This document shows positions 1-9,847 of a DNA stretch of 36,970 nucleotides, piece after piece. The stretch is from Deltaproteobacteria bacterium (lineage in GTDB: Bacteria > Desulfobacterota > Desulfobulbia > Desulfobulbales > Desulfocapsaceae): contig PDQP01000016.1 of the NCBI GenBank assembly GCA_002747805.1, forward strand, positions 1 through 36,970, given 5' to 3'. Numbering within the stretch: position 1 is the stretch's first letter; each line of letters starts with the position of its first letter. The notes under the pieces are model-generated. The model was not told the DNA's origin. It was given only the letters and a program-made list of their open reading frames with translations, and made no database searches. Position numbers and translations under genes: made by a program.

Positions 1-587
1 CCGGGGGCAACCACCTCATCGCCGGTCGCCATCAGGCCCACCCTTGGCCGTCTGATCACCGGCAGACTGCTGCACCCTGCTGCCGCCGCCAGCCCGATAC
101 AGCCCGGACTGACCTTTTCTCCTTGGCGGGCCACCGGTTCACCCTGCCGAATATCACTGCCGCACGGAATGACATTTCTGCCCGGTTCGGCATGAGCTGT
201 AACCAAAATTCTCCCTTCTTCAATGCGGGTAAACTCCTCGGCTACCACAGCATTTGCCCCTTGCGGCAGCTCGGCTCCGGTCAAGATTCTTGCCGCAGTG
301 CCGGAAACAACCGTTAAATCAGCCGTATCTCCGGCATAAATAGTTCCCGATAATTCCAGGCTGACTGGATTATCAAAGGCAGCATGTGCTATATCGCTGG
401 AAATAACAGCAAAGCCGTCCTTGGCAGAGCCGTCAATAGATGGAGAATCAACCAAGGCAAAAACATCACTTGCCAAAATGCGGCCTGTCGCATCAGCCAG
501 GGCAATCTCTTCGGCGGGCAGGGTTTTGATCACGGATTCACAAAGCCGCCTGGCTTCAGCAAACCCCAATTTTATCCCATGATTCAT
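1..587 (-). CDS. moeA: Molybdopterin molybdenumtransferase MoeA, N-terminal part (gene runs off the window start)
   Basis: Reverse-strand reading from ATG at 587 gives MNHGIKLGFAEARRLCESVIKTLPAEEIALADATGRILASDVFALVDSPSIDGSAKDGFAV...GDTADLTVVSGTAARILTGAELPQGANAVVAEEF...RPRVGLMATGDEVVAPG, MoeA-like throughout. Open to coordinate 1; not in the supplied ORF list. Confidence 0.85.
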   Translation of the reverse strand, partial: MNHGIKLGFAEARRLCESVIKTLPAEEIALADATGRILASDVFALVDSPSIDGSAKDGFAVISSDIAHAAFDNPVSLELSGTIYAGDTADLTVVSGTAARILTGAELPQGANAVVAEEFTRIEEGRILVTAHAEPGRNVIPCGSDIRQGEPVARQGEKVSPGCIGLAAAAGCSSLPVIRRPRVGLMATGDEVVAP

Positions 588-633
588 AGCGGTAAAGGAA
601 GCGGGGAAACAATCAATCTCCCCGCTAAGATTA

Positions 634-1611
634 TTAAACCATATCCTTGATAGCCTCTTTTTCAACCAGCAGTTCCTGCTCGGTTTTTCTGATCATTTCA
701 CGCTGGAAATCTCCTATCTCAAGGCCGGACACCTCTTTCCACCTGCCGTTTTCGCAAGTTACCGGAAAAGAAAACATAATATCCTCGTCCACGCCATAGG
801 AATTTCCCTTGCTGTAAACGCTCATGCTCACCCATTCACCATCACTGCCAAGCACCCAGCTTCTCATATGGTCAATGGCAGCCGAGGCGGCAGAAGCAGC
901 ACTGGAAGCCCCGCGTGCCTTGATAATGGCGGCACCCCGCTGCTGTACAGTCGGGATAAAGGTGTTTACATACCAGTCATGATCAACCTGCTCTGCCACC
1001 GGCTTACCGTCAACGGCTGCATAGCTGATATCGGGAAACTGGGTGGCCGAGTGATTGCCCCACACCACCACCTTCTTTACCAGAGAAGAATGGCTGCCGA
1101 TTTTTTCGGCAATTTGCGACTTGGAACGGTTATGATCAAGACGCATCATGGAAGTAATATTTTCCGGCTTCAGCTTGGGAGCATTTTTTAATAAAATCAA
1201 GGCATTGGTATTGGCAGGATTACCAACTACCAAAACCTTTACTTCCGGGTCGGCATGATCATTTAGGGCCTTGCCCTGGGCGGTAAAAATGGCCCCATTG
1301 GCCTGTAGAAGATCGGAACGTTCCATACCCGGCCCGCGTGGTCTGGAGCCGACCAGAATGGCATAATTGGTGTCCTTAAATGCCGCATTGGGATCATCTG
1401 TGGTTTCAATGCCTGCAACCAGAGGAAAGGCACAGTCGTTAAGCTCCATCACCACGCCTTTCAAGGCTTCCATGGCCTGGGGAATTTCCAGAAGCTGGAG
1501 AATAACCGGCTGATCCTTGCCCAGCATATCTCCAGCGGCAACACGAAAAATAAGGGAATAGCTAATCTGACCAGCAGCACCGGTAATAGCTACACGAACG
1601 GGCGGTTTCAT
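634..1611 (-). CDS. mdh: Malate dehydrogenase (NAD-dependent)
   Basis: [25 protein letters not shown] nucleotide-binding start; [37 protein letters not shown]. Confidence 0.95.
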   Translation of the reverse strand: MKPPVRVAITGAAGQISYSLIFRVAAGDMLGKDQPVILQLLEIPQAMEALKGVVMELNDCAFPLVAGIETTDDPNAAFKDTNYAILVGSRPRGPGMERSDLLQANGAIFTAQGKALNDHADPEVKVLVVGNPANTNALILLKNAPKLKPENITSMMRLDHNRSKSQIAEKIGSHSSLVKKVVVWGNHSATQFPDISYAAVDGKPVAEQVDHDWYVNTFIPTVQQRGAAIIKARGASSAASAASAAIDHMRSWVLGSDGEWVSMSVYSKGNSYGVDEDIMFSFPVTCENGRWKEVSGLEIGDFQREMIRKTEQELLVEKEAIKDMV

Positions 1612-1708
1612 AAAGTCTCCTTGTGATTTTAATTTACGATAAACCCAAATTTTCTGTATGATAAATCATTTTAACCTGCGGGCAAACCCATTTTTCCGCA
1701 AAATCGGC

Positions 1709-1726
1709 AAAAAGGCAATCCTTGCC
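1709..1726 (-). terminator. Putative intrinsic terminator downstream of ligA
   Basis: On the minus strand: GGCAA-GGA-TTGCC followed by TTTTT, about 35 bp after the ligA stop. Short 5-bp stem. Confidence 0.45.
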
Positions 1727-1760
1727 CGAAAGCTACTGTACTAATACCTGCAGATTCATT

Positions 1761-3797
<2,037 letters not shown>

Positions 3798-3850
3798 TTA
3801 TAACGAAAACTTGCCAACAGGCAAATTGATTTCATACCTTAGGAGGAGAT

Positions 3851-4360
3851 ATGCAGATTGCAGGCTATATGTTTACCGGCCAGGAAGAGGAGCAAAGCAG
3901 ACAGAAACTAAACAAGTATGCCAAGGAGCATCTGGGGCTGAAGGTGCAGAATTTTTTCATCGAGGAGCAGGCAGAAAAAAGCACTTGTTTTATCAAGCGG
4001 CCAGCGGGCCAAAGGATGCTGGCGGATTTAAGGGCAGGAGATCATCTGCTGGTTTTAGATTCCGCCTCAGTGCTTGGCAGCCGAGAGCAGGCCTTAGATC
4101 TGCTGAAAAACCTGGCCGACCGAGCCGTCTCCCTGCACTGCCTTGACCTTGGCGGCAATATCTCCACTGCCGATAAGCGGAAACTGGTGGTTTCGGAAGG
4201 GGCGGCTGATTTGGTTTTCAAACTTTTACAGGCCCTGGATTCAGGCAAGGTACAACATGATGAAGCAAGCCCCCGCCCAAAAACTCCTGCCAAAATCAGC
4301 ATTCCGCCCGGCTGGGAGGCATATCAGGACGGAATACTGATAAAAATAATGAACTCGTAA
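3851..4360 (+). CDS. Stand-alone resolvase/invertase N-terminal-like protein, probably catalytically inactive
   Basis: Strong RBS (aggaggag). GYMFTGQEEEQSRQKL...KRPAGQRMLADLRAGDHLLVLDSASVLGSREQALDLLKNLADRAVSLHCLDLGGNIST follows the serine-recombinase N-domain pattern GYARVST..Q / RPGL..LL..L..GD.LVV.KLDRLGR / GV.IRFID.GIST, but lacks the Ser and DRLGR arginines. Confidence 0.6.
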   Translation: MQIAGYMFTGQEEEQSRQKLNKYAKEHLGLKVQNFFIEEQAEKSTCFIKRPAGQRMLADLRAGDHLLVLDSASVLGSREQALDLLKNLADRAVSLHCLDLGGNISTADKRKLVVSEGAADLVFKLLQALDSGKVQHDEASPRPKTPAKISIPPGWEAYQDGILIKIMNS

Positions 4361-4662
4361 AAAATCAAACATTATTTGGTCCTTTTGAAATTCAGGTGGG
4401 TAAAAACTGGTTTATGCTTGCCAAATTCAGTTTACCCTTGAGCAAGCAAACGGAAAGCAGATTATTGCTAAGCGAAGCGTAGTACCCAAAGTGCATGGCC
4501 TTTACAACAGTCGGCTTGCTGTGTATGTCGTCAATCCTGAGAAACTTTAACTTTGAACACTCCCTTTGTTTCTAAAATTATCTGAAAAAAATAAATGAAA
4601 ATTTGTTTTCTCTGTATTATAATCCTTCTTCTCAAAAATTTATCAAGACCCGAGGAGAAAAA

Positions 4663-4983
4663 ATGGTTACCTTGAACATGACCTTGATGGCTTTACTGAA
4701 ATTGGTGATGAAGTTTTGCCATATTTTTGCCCTGGCTGCCGGCTGGTTTGCGGTTGCTGCAATTTTGCTGTTGTTGATATTGCTGGCCTGGGATAAACGT
4801 AATAATAGTCAAGCTATTAAAAAGATATACCTTTTTTGCCGCTCAATCCTGCAGAAAGAAAATGATGATAAGCCTTCTTGTCCGGTCTGCAATCCTGAAA
4901 ACAGGTCTACTCTCCCGTCTGAGCATGTTTTTTGCTATGCCTGCGGAAAGCATTTGGAAGTTATAGCGGCTGCTGCGGAATAA
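4663..4983 (+). CDS. Small membrane protein with C-terminal CxxC...CxxC zinc-ribbon-like motif
   Basis: ATG at 4663 follows cgaggag; one hydrophobic helix (FALAAGWFAVAAILLLLILLAW), then CPVCNPENRSTLPSEHVFCYACG. The ORF track's earlier start (4603) has no comparable RBS. Confidence 0.55.
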   Translation: MVTLNMTLMALLKLVMKFCHIFALAAGWFAVAAILLLLILLAWDKRNNSQAIKKIYLFCRSILQKENDDKPSCPVCNPENRSTLPSEHVFCYACGKHLEVIAAAAE

Positions 4984-4996
4984 TCCCTGCTTAAAG

Positions 4997-5018
4997 ACGG
5001 CGGGTCTTGCCTCGCCGT
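4997..5018 (+). terminator. Weak terminator-like hairpin after the small membrane protein gene
   Basis: ACGGCG-ggtcttgcct-CGCCGT, with only a loose T-rich stretch afterwards. Confidence 0.3.
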
Positions 5019-5049
5019 TCCTTGCTATTTTACATATTTTCATCCAGAC

Positions 5050-5343
5050 ATGCAGTGTGAAAGACTAGTAAATCTAACAAAGACCTGGTATCTGAAAGTC
5101 TGCGACGAGACCATGGCTCCGGCCAGGATGATTTCGTTTATGGAAAGACACGCCGTGGCGTGTTCAACCTGTTTGCAGGATGCCGAATTAAAAGGTGAAA
5201 TAGCCAAAATCAAGGAGTTGATCCTGCCGGAATCCAAGATCCCCAAAGCGGTCCTGGCACAGCAGCAAAAAGAAGCCTATGAAGCCTCTCTGGAAGATGA
5301 CGAGGAGTATGAGGACGATATTGACGGTGAAGATCTAACGTAA
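5050..5343 (+). CDS. Small acidic protein with HxxxCxxC motif (anti-sigma zinc-finger-like), function unknown
   Basis: MERHAVACSTC gives H-x3-C-x2-C; very acidic C-terminus DDEEYEDDIDGED; no transmembrane segment. Confidence 0.5.
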   Translation: MQCERLVNLTKTWYLKVCDETMAPARMISFMERHAVACSTCLQDAELKGEIAKIKELILPESKIPKAVLAQQQKEAYEASLEDDEEYEDDIDGEDLT

Positions 5344-5345
5344 AC

Positions 5346-6257
5346 CTAGCGTTTTTTACCATTTGGTTCATAGGTTGCCTGCTGACCAAACCAGACCCCG
5401 AAAAGAACCAGCAGGGCGGCCATAAACTGGCAGCCGGTAAGGGTTTCGTCTAAAACCGCCCAGCCCAGAATAAAGGTAAATACCGGAATCAGGTTGGTAA
5501 AGGATGCCGCCCGACTGGCCGCAACATATTTTAAGCCGTAATTATAAAAGCCATATGCCCCGATGGTGATAACCGCGCCCAGATAAATCACGGCAAGACA
5601 GGCCGCCGGATCCTGGGTCGGCGGCAGTTTGGCTCCGGCAGGAAAAAGCATCACAAAAAAGAAGATACACCCCAGAAAGGCTTGGGTTGCAGTCAGAAAA
5701 AGCGGGGAGTAGCGGTGAGCAAGAAAGCGCATGGCGATGGTGTAGCCGGTGGCACAAATCATGGCAACCAGTTCATAAAAATTTCCCAGCACCGGATTTG
5801 GTGCATTTTCCGCCGGTTGGCCGGTAAAGGTCAGCAGGCAAACGCCAAATACCGCCAAAAAACTGCCCGCCCAGCCTTTGATGCCGATTTTTTCCCTTAA
5901 CAAAAAAACTGCCGCAGTCATCACCAGAACAGGCAAGATGGCGGTAATCATTCCAGCCTGGGAAGCAGTGGTATTTTCAAGGGCCTTTGCCTCAAAGAGG
6001 AAATAAAGGCATGGCTCACAAAAAGCCATAAATAATAATATCTTATAATCGCCTTTCCGGTATGAAAAATTTCTGAAAATGGGTTTGCAAAGCAGTAAAA
6101 AGCACAAGGTAGCCACCAGCATCCGGCCAAAAATCACCAGCATTGGATCATAATGGCGGAAGGCTATTTTCAGGGCAATAAAGGAGCTTGACCATAAAAT
6201 CATGGCTATAGTCAAGCAGATAAACGGAAAATATTTTTTGGTTATTAAAATCATCAC
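5346..6257 (-). CDS. EamA/DMT-family transporter
   Basis: About ten hydrophobic helices in two repeats; AMILWSSSFIALKIAF; VLDETLTGCQFMAALLVLFGVW. Confidence 0.9.
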   Translation of the reverse strand: MMILITKKYFPFICLTIAMILWSSSFIALKIAFRHYDPMLVIFGRMLVATLCFLLLCKPIFRNFSYRKGDYKILLFMAFCEPCLYFLFEAKALENTTASQAGMITAILPVLVMTAAVFLLREKIGIKGWAGSFLAVFGVCLLTFTGQPAENAPNPVLGNFYELVAMICATGYTIAMRFLAHRYSPLFLTATQAFLGCIFFFVMLFPAGAKLPPTQDPAACLAVIYLGAVITIGAYGFYNYGLKYVAASRAASFTNLIPVFTFILGWAVLDETLTGCQFMAALLVLFGVWFGQQATYEPNGKKR

Positions 6258-6285
6258 TTCCTGCCTATGGTTATTCTCAAAACCT

Positions 6286-6328
6286 TATAATCGGCGGCGA
6301 TTATAGCGGCAGAGCGGATTTTCTGCAA
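6286..6328 (-). promoter_or_regulatory. Sigma70-type promoter with a palindrome over and downstream of the -10, upstream of the EamA gene
   Basis: Minus strand: TTGCAG (6328-6323) - 17 nt - TATAAT (6305-6300); 20-bp perfect hairpin/palindrome TATAATCG-GCGG-CGATTATA at 6286-6305. Confidence 0.55.
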
Positions 6329-6396
6329 TTTTTTCAGGCTGTAGCTGGTAAATTGTCAGCCTATTTTGAATAAACTAAATGAAAACATTCAAAAAA

Positions 6397-7722
6397 TTAC
6401 CGCTCGGTCAGGGCGTTTTGCCTGGCCTTCAACAGCGGTTTCAGAATATAGGAAAGGATAGTTTTTTTGCCGGTGATAATATCCACCGAAACGGTCATGC
6501 CGGGAATAATCTTTAACGGCTTGTCCTTGGTGCCTAGGTCGGTTCTGGGAGTTACAATTTCCACCAGAAAATAGGTCTGGTTTCTTTCATCCTTTAAGGT
6601 ATCGGCACTGATTCGTTCCACCCGCCCGGCCAGGCCGCCGTAAATAGAAAAATCATAGGCCGTTACCTTGACGGTCGCCTTTTGTCCGGGATGAAGAAAG
6701 GCAATATCAGACGGCCTGATTCTTGCTTCAATCAGCAGGTTATCCTTGAGAGGTACAATCTCCACCAGATCCATCCCCGGCTTGACCACCTGCCCCAGGG
6801 TATTGACATGAATCTGTTTAACAATACCAGCAGACGGGGCTCTGACCAGGGTGCGGCTGACCTGATCCTTGAAGGTGGCCTGTTTTTCAGCAAGCGAATC
6901 CCTTTTTCTAAGCGCCTCGCCCAGTTCCTTCTGCACTCTGGCCTTAAAGGTAATGGTCAGCTCTTCCTTTTTCTTCTCCATCTCGCTTTTCTGGCTTTCG
7001 AGATCGGGAATGGACGACACCGCCATATCTTTTTGCTCAAGAATATCCGCCTGCTTCCGCCGCAATTCCAGAAAATCGCTCTGGGATTCAATCTTTTGTT
7101 CAACCAGCGGCCTGGTAATATCGATCTGCTGCTTAAGCAAACCGGCCTTTTTATTAAGATGTTTGACCTTCAAACGAATTTTATCAATTTGCGCCTGTTT
7201 TTGCTTGATTTTTTCCTCGATGATATGCCGCTGACTATCCAGAAAACGCATATTGGAGCTATAAAGTTCCGCCTGAACACGGGCGATTTCAGGATGCTTT
7301 TTCTGCAGCTCCGGCTCAAGATGCAAGGCAGTTTCATTAAGTTCTGCCTTAAGTCTTGAAATCTCAAGCGACAGGCTGTCCAGGGTGGTCTTTGACTCAT
7401 TAAAAACGCTCTCAAAACCCTGATTTTTGATCTTGAGCAATACCTGCCCGGCCGCCACCTGATCGCCGTCTCTGACCAAAAGCTCTTCGATGATTCCGCC
7501 TTCCAGATTCTGCACGGTCTGAATCTTGCCCGAAGGAACCACCACCCCCATTCCCCTAGTTACTTCATCTATGGCGGCAAACCTTGCCCAGACAATCAGC
7601 ATCACCATAATCAGCACCAGGCTGACCACAATAACTCTGGAGCGGGCATAATGCTGCTCATAGACCGCCCTTTCATAGATGGAAATATAATCAAGCTGTT
7701 CCTTAGGAATTTTATCTTTCAA
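6397..7722 (-). CDS. Type I secretion membrane-fusion protein, HlyD family (LapC-like)
   Basis: Single N-terminal helix, VVPSGKIQTVQNLEGGIIEELLVRDGDQVAAGQVLLKI lipoyl-like hairpin, coiled coil, RAPSAGIVKQI and IIPGMTVSVDIITGKKTILSYILKPLLKARQNALTER C-terminus. Confidence 0.93.
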   Translation of the reverse strand: MKDKIPKEQLDYISIYERAVYEQHYARSRVIVVSLVLIMVMLIVWARFAAIDEVTRGMGVVVPSGKIQTVQNLEGGIIEELLVRDGDQVAAGQVLLKIKNQGFESVFNESKTTLDSLSLEISRLKAELNETALHLEPELQKKHPEIARVQAELYSSNMRFLDSQRHIIEEKIKQKQAQIDKIRLKVKHLNKKAGLLKQQIDITRPLVEQKIESQSDFLELRRKQADILEQKDMAVSSIPDLESQKSEMEKKKEELTITFKARVQKELGEALRKRDSLAEKQATFKDQVSRTLVRAPSAGIVKQIHVNTLGQVVKPGMDLVEIVPLKDNLLIEARIRPSDIAFLHPGQKATVKVTAYDFSIYGGLAGRVERISADTLKDERNQTYFLVEIVTPRTDLGTKDKPLKIIPGMTVSVDIITGKKTILSYILKPLLKARQNALTER

Positions 7723-9836
7723 GAGTCTTGCCCTATTGTCTTTTTCCCTGCCGAGCCGTAAAACTTCTGGATGAAAACTTCCTTGCCGTCATCAAAGATA
7801 ACCTGGCCCTTATCCATGACAATTACCCGATCCACCAGAGCCAGCAGGGCATTTTTATGGCTGGAGATAATAAGGGTTATATCTTCTACCATCGGCCTGA
7901 TTTTTGCCACAAAACCCTGTTCGCTCCGGCCGTCCATAAAGTTGGTCGGTTCATCCAGAAGAGCAATTGACGGTTTACCAATAAAGGCTCTGGCGATGGC
8001 AACCGCCTGTCTCTGACCGCCTGAAAGATTGGCTCCGCCCTCGCTAATCGGCATGGCAATTCCTTGGGGACAGCCCTGAATCAGCTCTTCAAGTCCGGCA
8101 AGACGAATGGCCGCCAGCAGCTCGTCATCGGCAATATGCACATTTTTCAGGGTGAGATTGTCCCGCAAAGTGCCGGCAAACAAAAGCACATCCTGCGGCA
8201 CACAGGCAATCTGCTGACGCAAAAATATCGGCGAAATTGCACTCATATCCAGCCCATCCACCAGAATACTGCCCTGCTGGGGCCGATAAAAGCCCACCAT
8301 AAGCTGGTGCAGGGTGGTCTTGCCCGAACCGTTGGCCCCCAAAAGAGCCACCTTTTCCCCCGGCTTGATACGGAAAGAAATATTTTTTACGCTGGGCTGT
8401 TCCATATTGGGGTAGGCAAAGGAGACATCCTTAAACTCAATGCCGCCGTCCAGACTTTTCGGGCAAAGAAAATTATGCCCCCCTTCCAGCTCGGCCGGCA
8501 TTTCCATAATATTTTTCAGGGAAGAATAGGCCACCTTGGTCTGGTCATAGGAAGAAAGCAGCCCGGCCACCTGCCCCACCGGAGAAATGGCCCTGGAAGA
8601 AAGAATCATCACCGCAATCAATCCGCCCATGGTCAGCTTACCGCTATTGATCAGGTAAACCCCGTAAATAACAATAAAAACGCTGTCAAGCTGAATCAGC
8701 ATTCCCATCACCGTGTTGATGGAGCTTGATAAAAAGCGGCTCTTGATGCCCTGCCCGGCCAGCGTGCTGACCAAATGTTCCCATCTGGCCCGAAACCGGC
8801 CGGCAGCATTAAAAATCTTGATATTTTTAAGACCGGCAATGCTTTCAATCAGCAGGGCATTTTTCTGTACGCCCCCTTCAAAGGAAGCAGCAATACTGGC
8901 AAAAAGCGGTTTTCTGATTACCAGCACATAGGCCAGCAACAGCAGCATACAAATTATGGGAATCACAACCAGACTGCCGCCCACATAAAAGATGGCGGCC
9001 AGAAAGACCAGGGCAAAAGGCAGGTCGATGACAAAGAGGATCACCGAGGAACTCATAAAGTTCTTGATGGCATCAAACTCCTTGATATTAGAGGCAAAGC
9101 CGCCCACATTGGTCGGCCCGGCCTCCATCCGCAGATCCATCACCTTTTCAAAAAGCAGGGAAGATATTAAAATATCGCTTTTTTTGGTGGCAAGTTCAAT
9201 GAAATTGACCCGCAGAAATTTCAGCAGGGCATCGCAAATAATAATGATAATAACCGCACTGGCCAGCACCCATAAGGTTTCAACGGCAAAATTGGGTACC
9301 ACCCGGTCATAGACATTCATGGAAAACATCGGTACCGCCAGCACAAAGAGATTGACGGCCAGAGATGCCAGCAGAATATCGCGGTAAATGGGCAGCGAGA
9401 CCTTGACCGCCCGCAGCAGCCAGCCCTGCTTGCTCCGCACCTCTTCATGCTCAAGGCCGGATTTACCGGATAACTTGCCCAGGAAAAAACAATAGCCTGA
9501 ATAATTATCAGTTAGTTCCTGCAGGGGGATACTGCGGGTAATTCCGCCCGTGAGCAGGCATTTTGCCCGGGTATTGCCAACCTTCATACATAAACAGCCG
9601 CTGCCGTCCTTAAGAACAAGCATAACCGGCAGGGTCAGCGGATGGATCCGGTGAATATCCTCCTTGGTGAATTTTGCTAAAATCCCCGATTTTTGGGCAA
9701 AATCCACCACCAGCTCAGGAGTAACGCTTTCGGCATCGGCAGCAATGCCGAGACGGTGGCAAATGGTCTCGGTATGAACCTCCATGCCCTGCCGGGTCAA
9801 ATGCTCCGCCAACAGCTTGATAACACTAAGCTTCAT
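7719..9836 (-). CDS. Type I secretion ABC transporter/permease with N-terminal C39-like domain (LapB-like)
   Basis: ATPase motifs ALLGANGSGKTT (Walker A), LSGGQRQAVAIARA (signature), IALLDEPTNFMD (Walker B); six-TM domain; N-terminal C39-like domain without the catalytic Cys motif. ATGA overlap with the HlyD gene. Confidence 0.94.
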   Translation of the reverse strand: MKLSVIKLLAEHLTRQGMEVHTETICHRLGIAADAESVTPELVVDFAQKSGILAKFTKEDIHRIHPLTLPVMLVLKDGSGCLCMKVGNTRAKCLLTGGITRSIPLQELTDNYSGYCFFLGKLSGKSGLEHEEVRSKQGWLLRAVKVSLPIYRDILLASLAVNLFVLAVPMFSMNVYDRVVPNFAVETLWVLASAVIIIIICDALLKFLRVNFIELATKKSDILISSLLFEKVMDLRMEAGPTNVGGFASNIKEFDAIKNFMSSSVILFVIDLPFALVFLAAIFYVGGSLVVIPIICMLLLLAYVLVIRKPLFASIAASFEGGVQKNALLIESIAGLKNIKIFNAAGRFRARWEHLVSTLAGQGIKSRFLSSSINTVMGMLIQLDSVFIVIYGVYLINSGKLTMGGLIAVMILSSRAISPVGQVAGLLSSYDQTKVAYSSLKNIMEMPAELEGGHNFLCPKSLDGGIEFKDVSFAYPNMEQPSVKNISFRIKPGEKVALLGANGSGKTTLHQLMVGFYRPQQGSILVDGLDMSAISPIFLRQQIACVPQDVLLFAGTLRDNLTLKNVHIADDELLAAIRLAGLEELIQGCPQGIAMPISEGGANLSGGQRQAVAIARAFIGKPSIALLDEPTNFMDGRSEQGFVAKIRPMVEDITLIISSHKNALLALVDRVIVMDKGQVIFDDGKEVFIQKFYGSAGKKTIGQDS

Positions 9837-9847
9837 CTCCTAGGTAA

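Noticed and set aside
4618-4623. TATAAT as promoter for the small membrane protein gene
   Set aside because: A good -10 match, but no convincing -35 at 16-18 bp upstream; left uncalled.
6682-7359. Long plus-strand ORF (225 aa) opposite the HlyD gene
   Set aside because: Antisense shadow of a well-supported HlyD-family gene; its protein has no recognisable domain. The same reasoning applies to the other antisense ORFs in the track (for example 8064-8729, 10694-11245, 29051-29734, 30200-30769).
9550-9836. Active C39 bacteriocin-processing peptidase in the T1SS ABC protein
   Set aside because: The N-terminal domain is C39-like but lacks the catalytic Cys segment, as is usual for HlyB/LapB-type transporters; no leader-peptide cleavage should be inferred.
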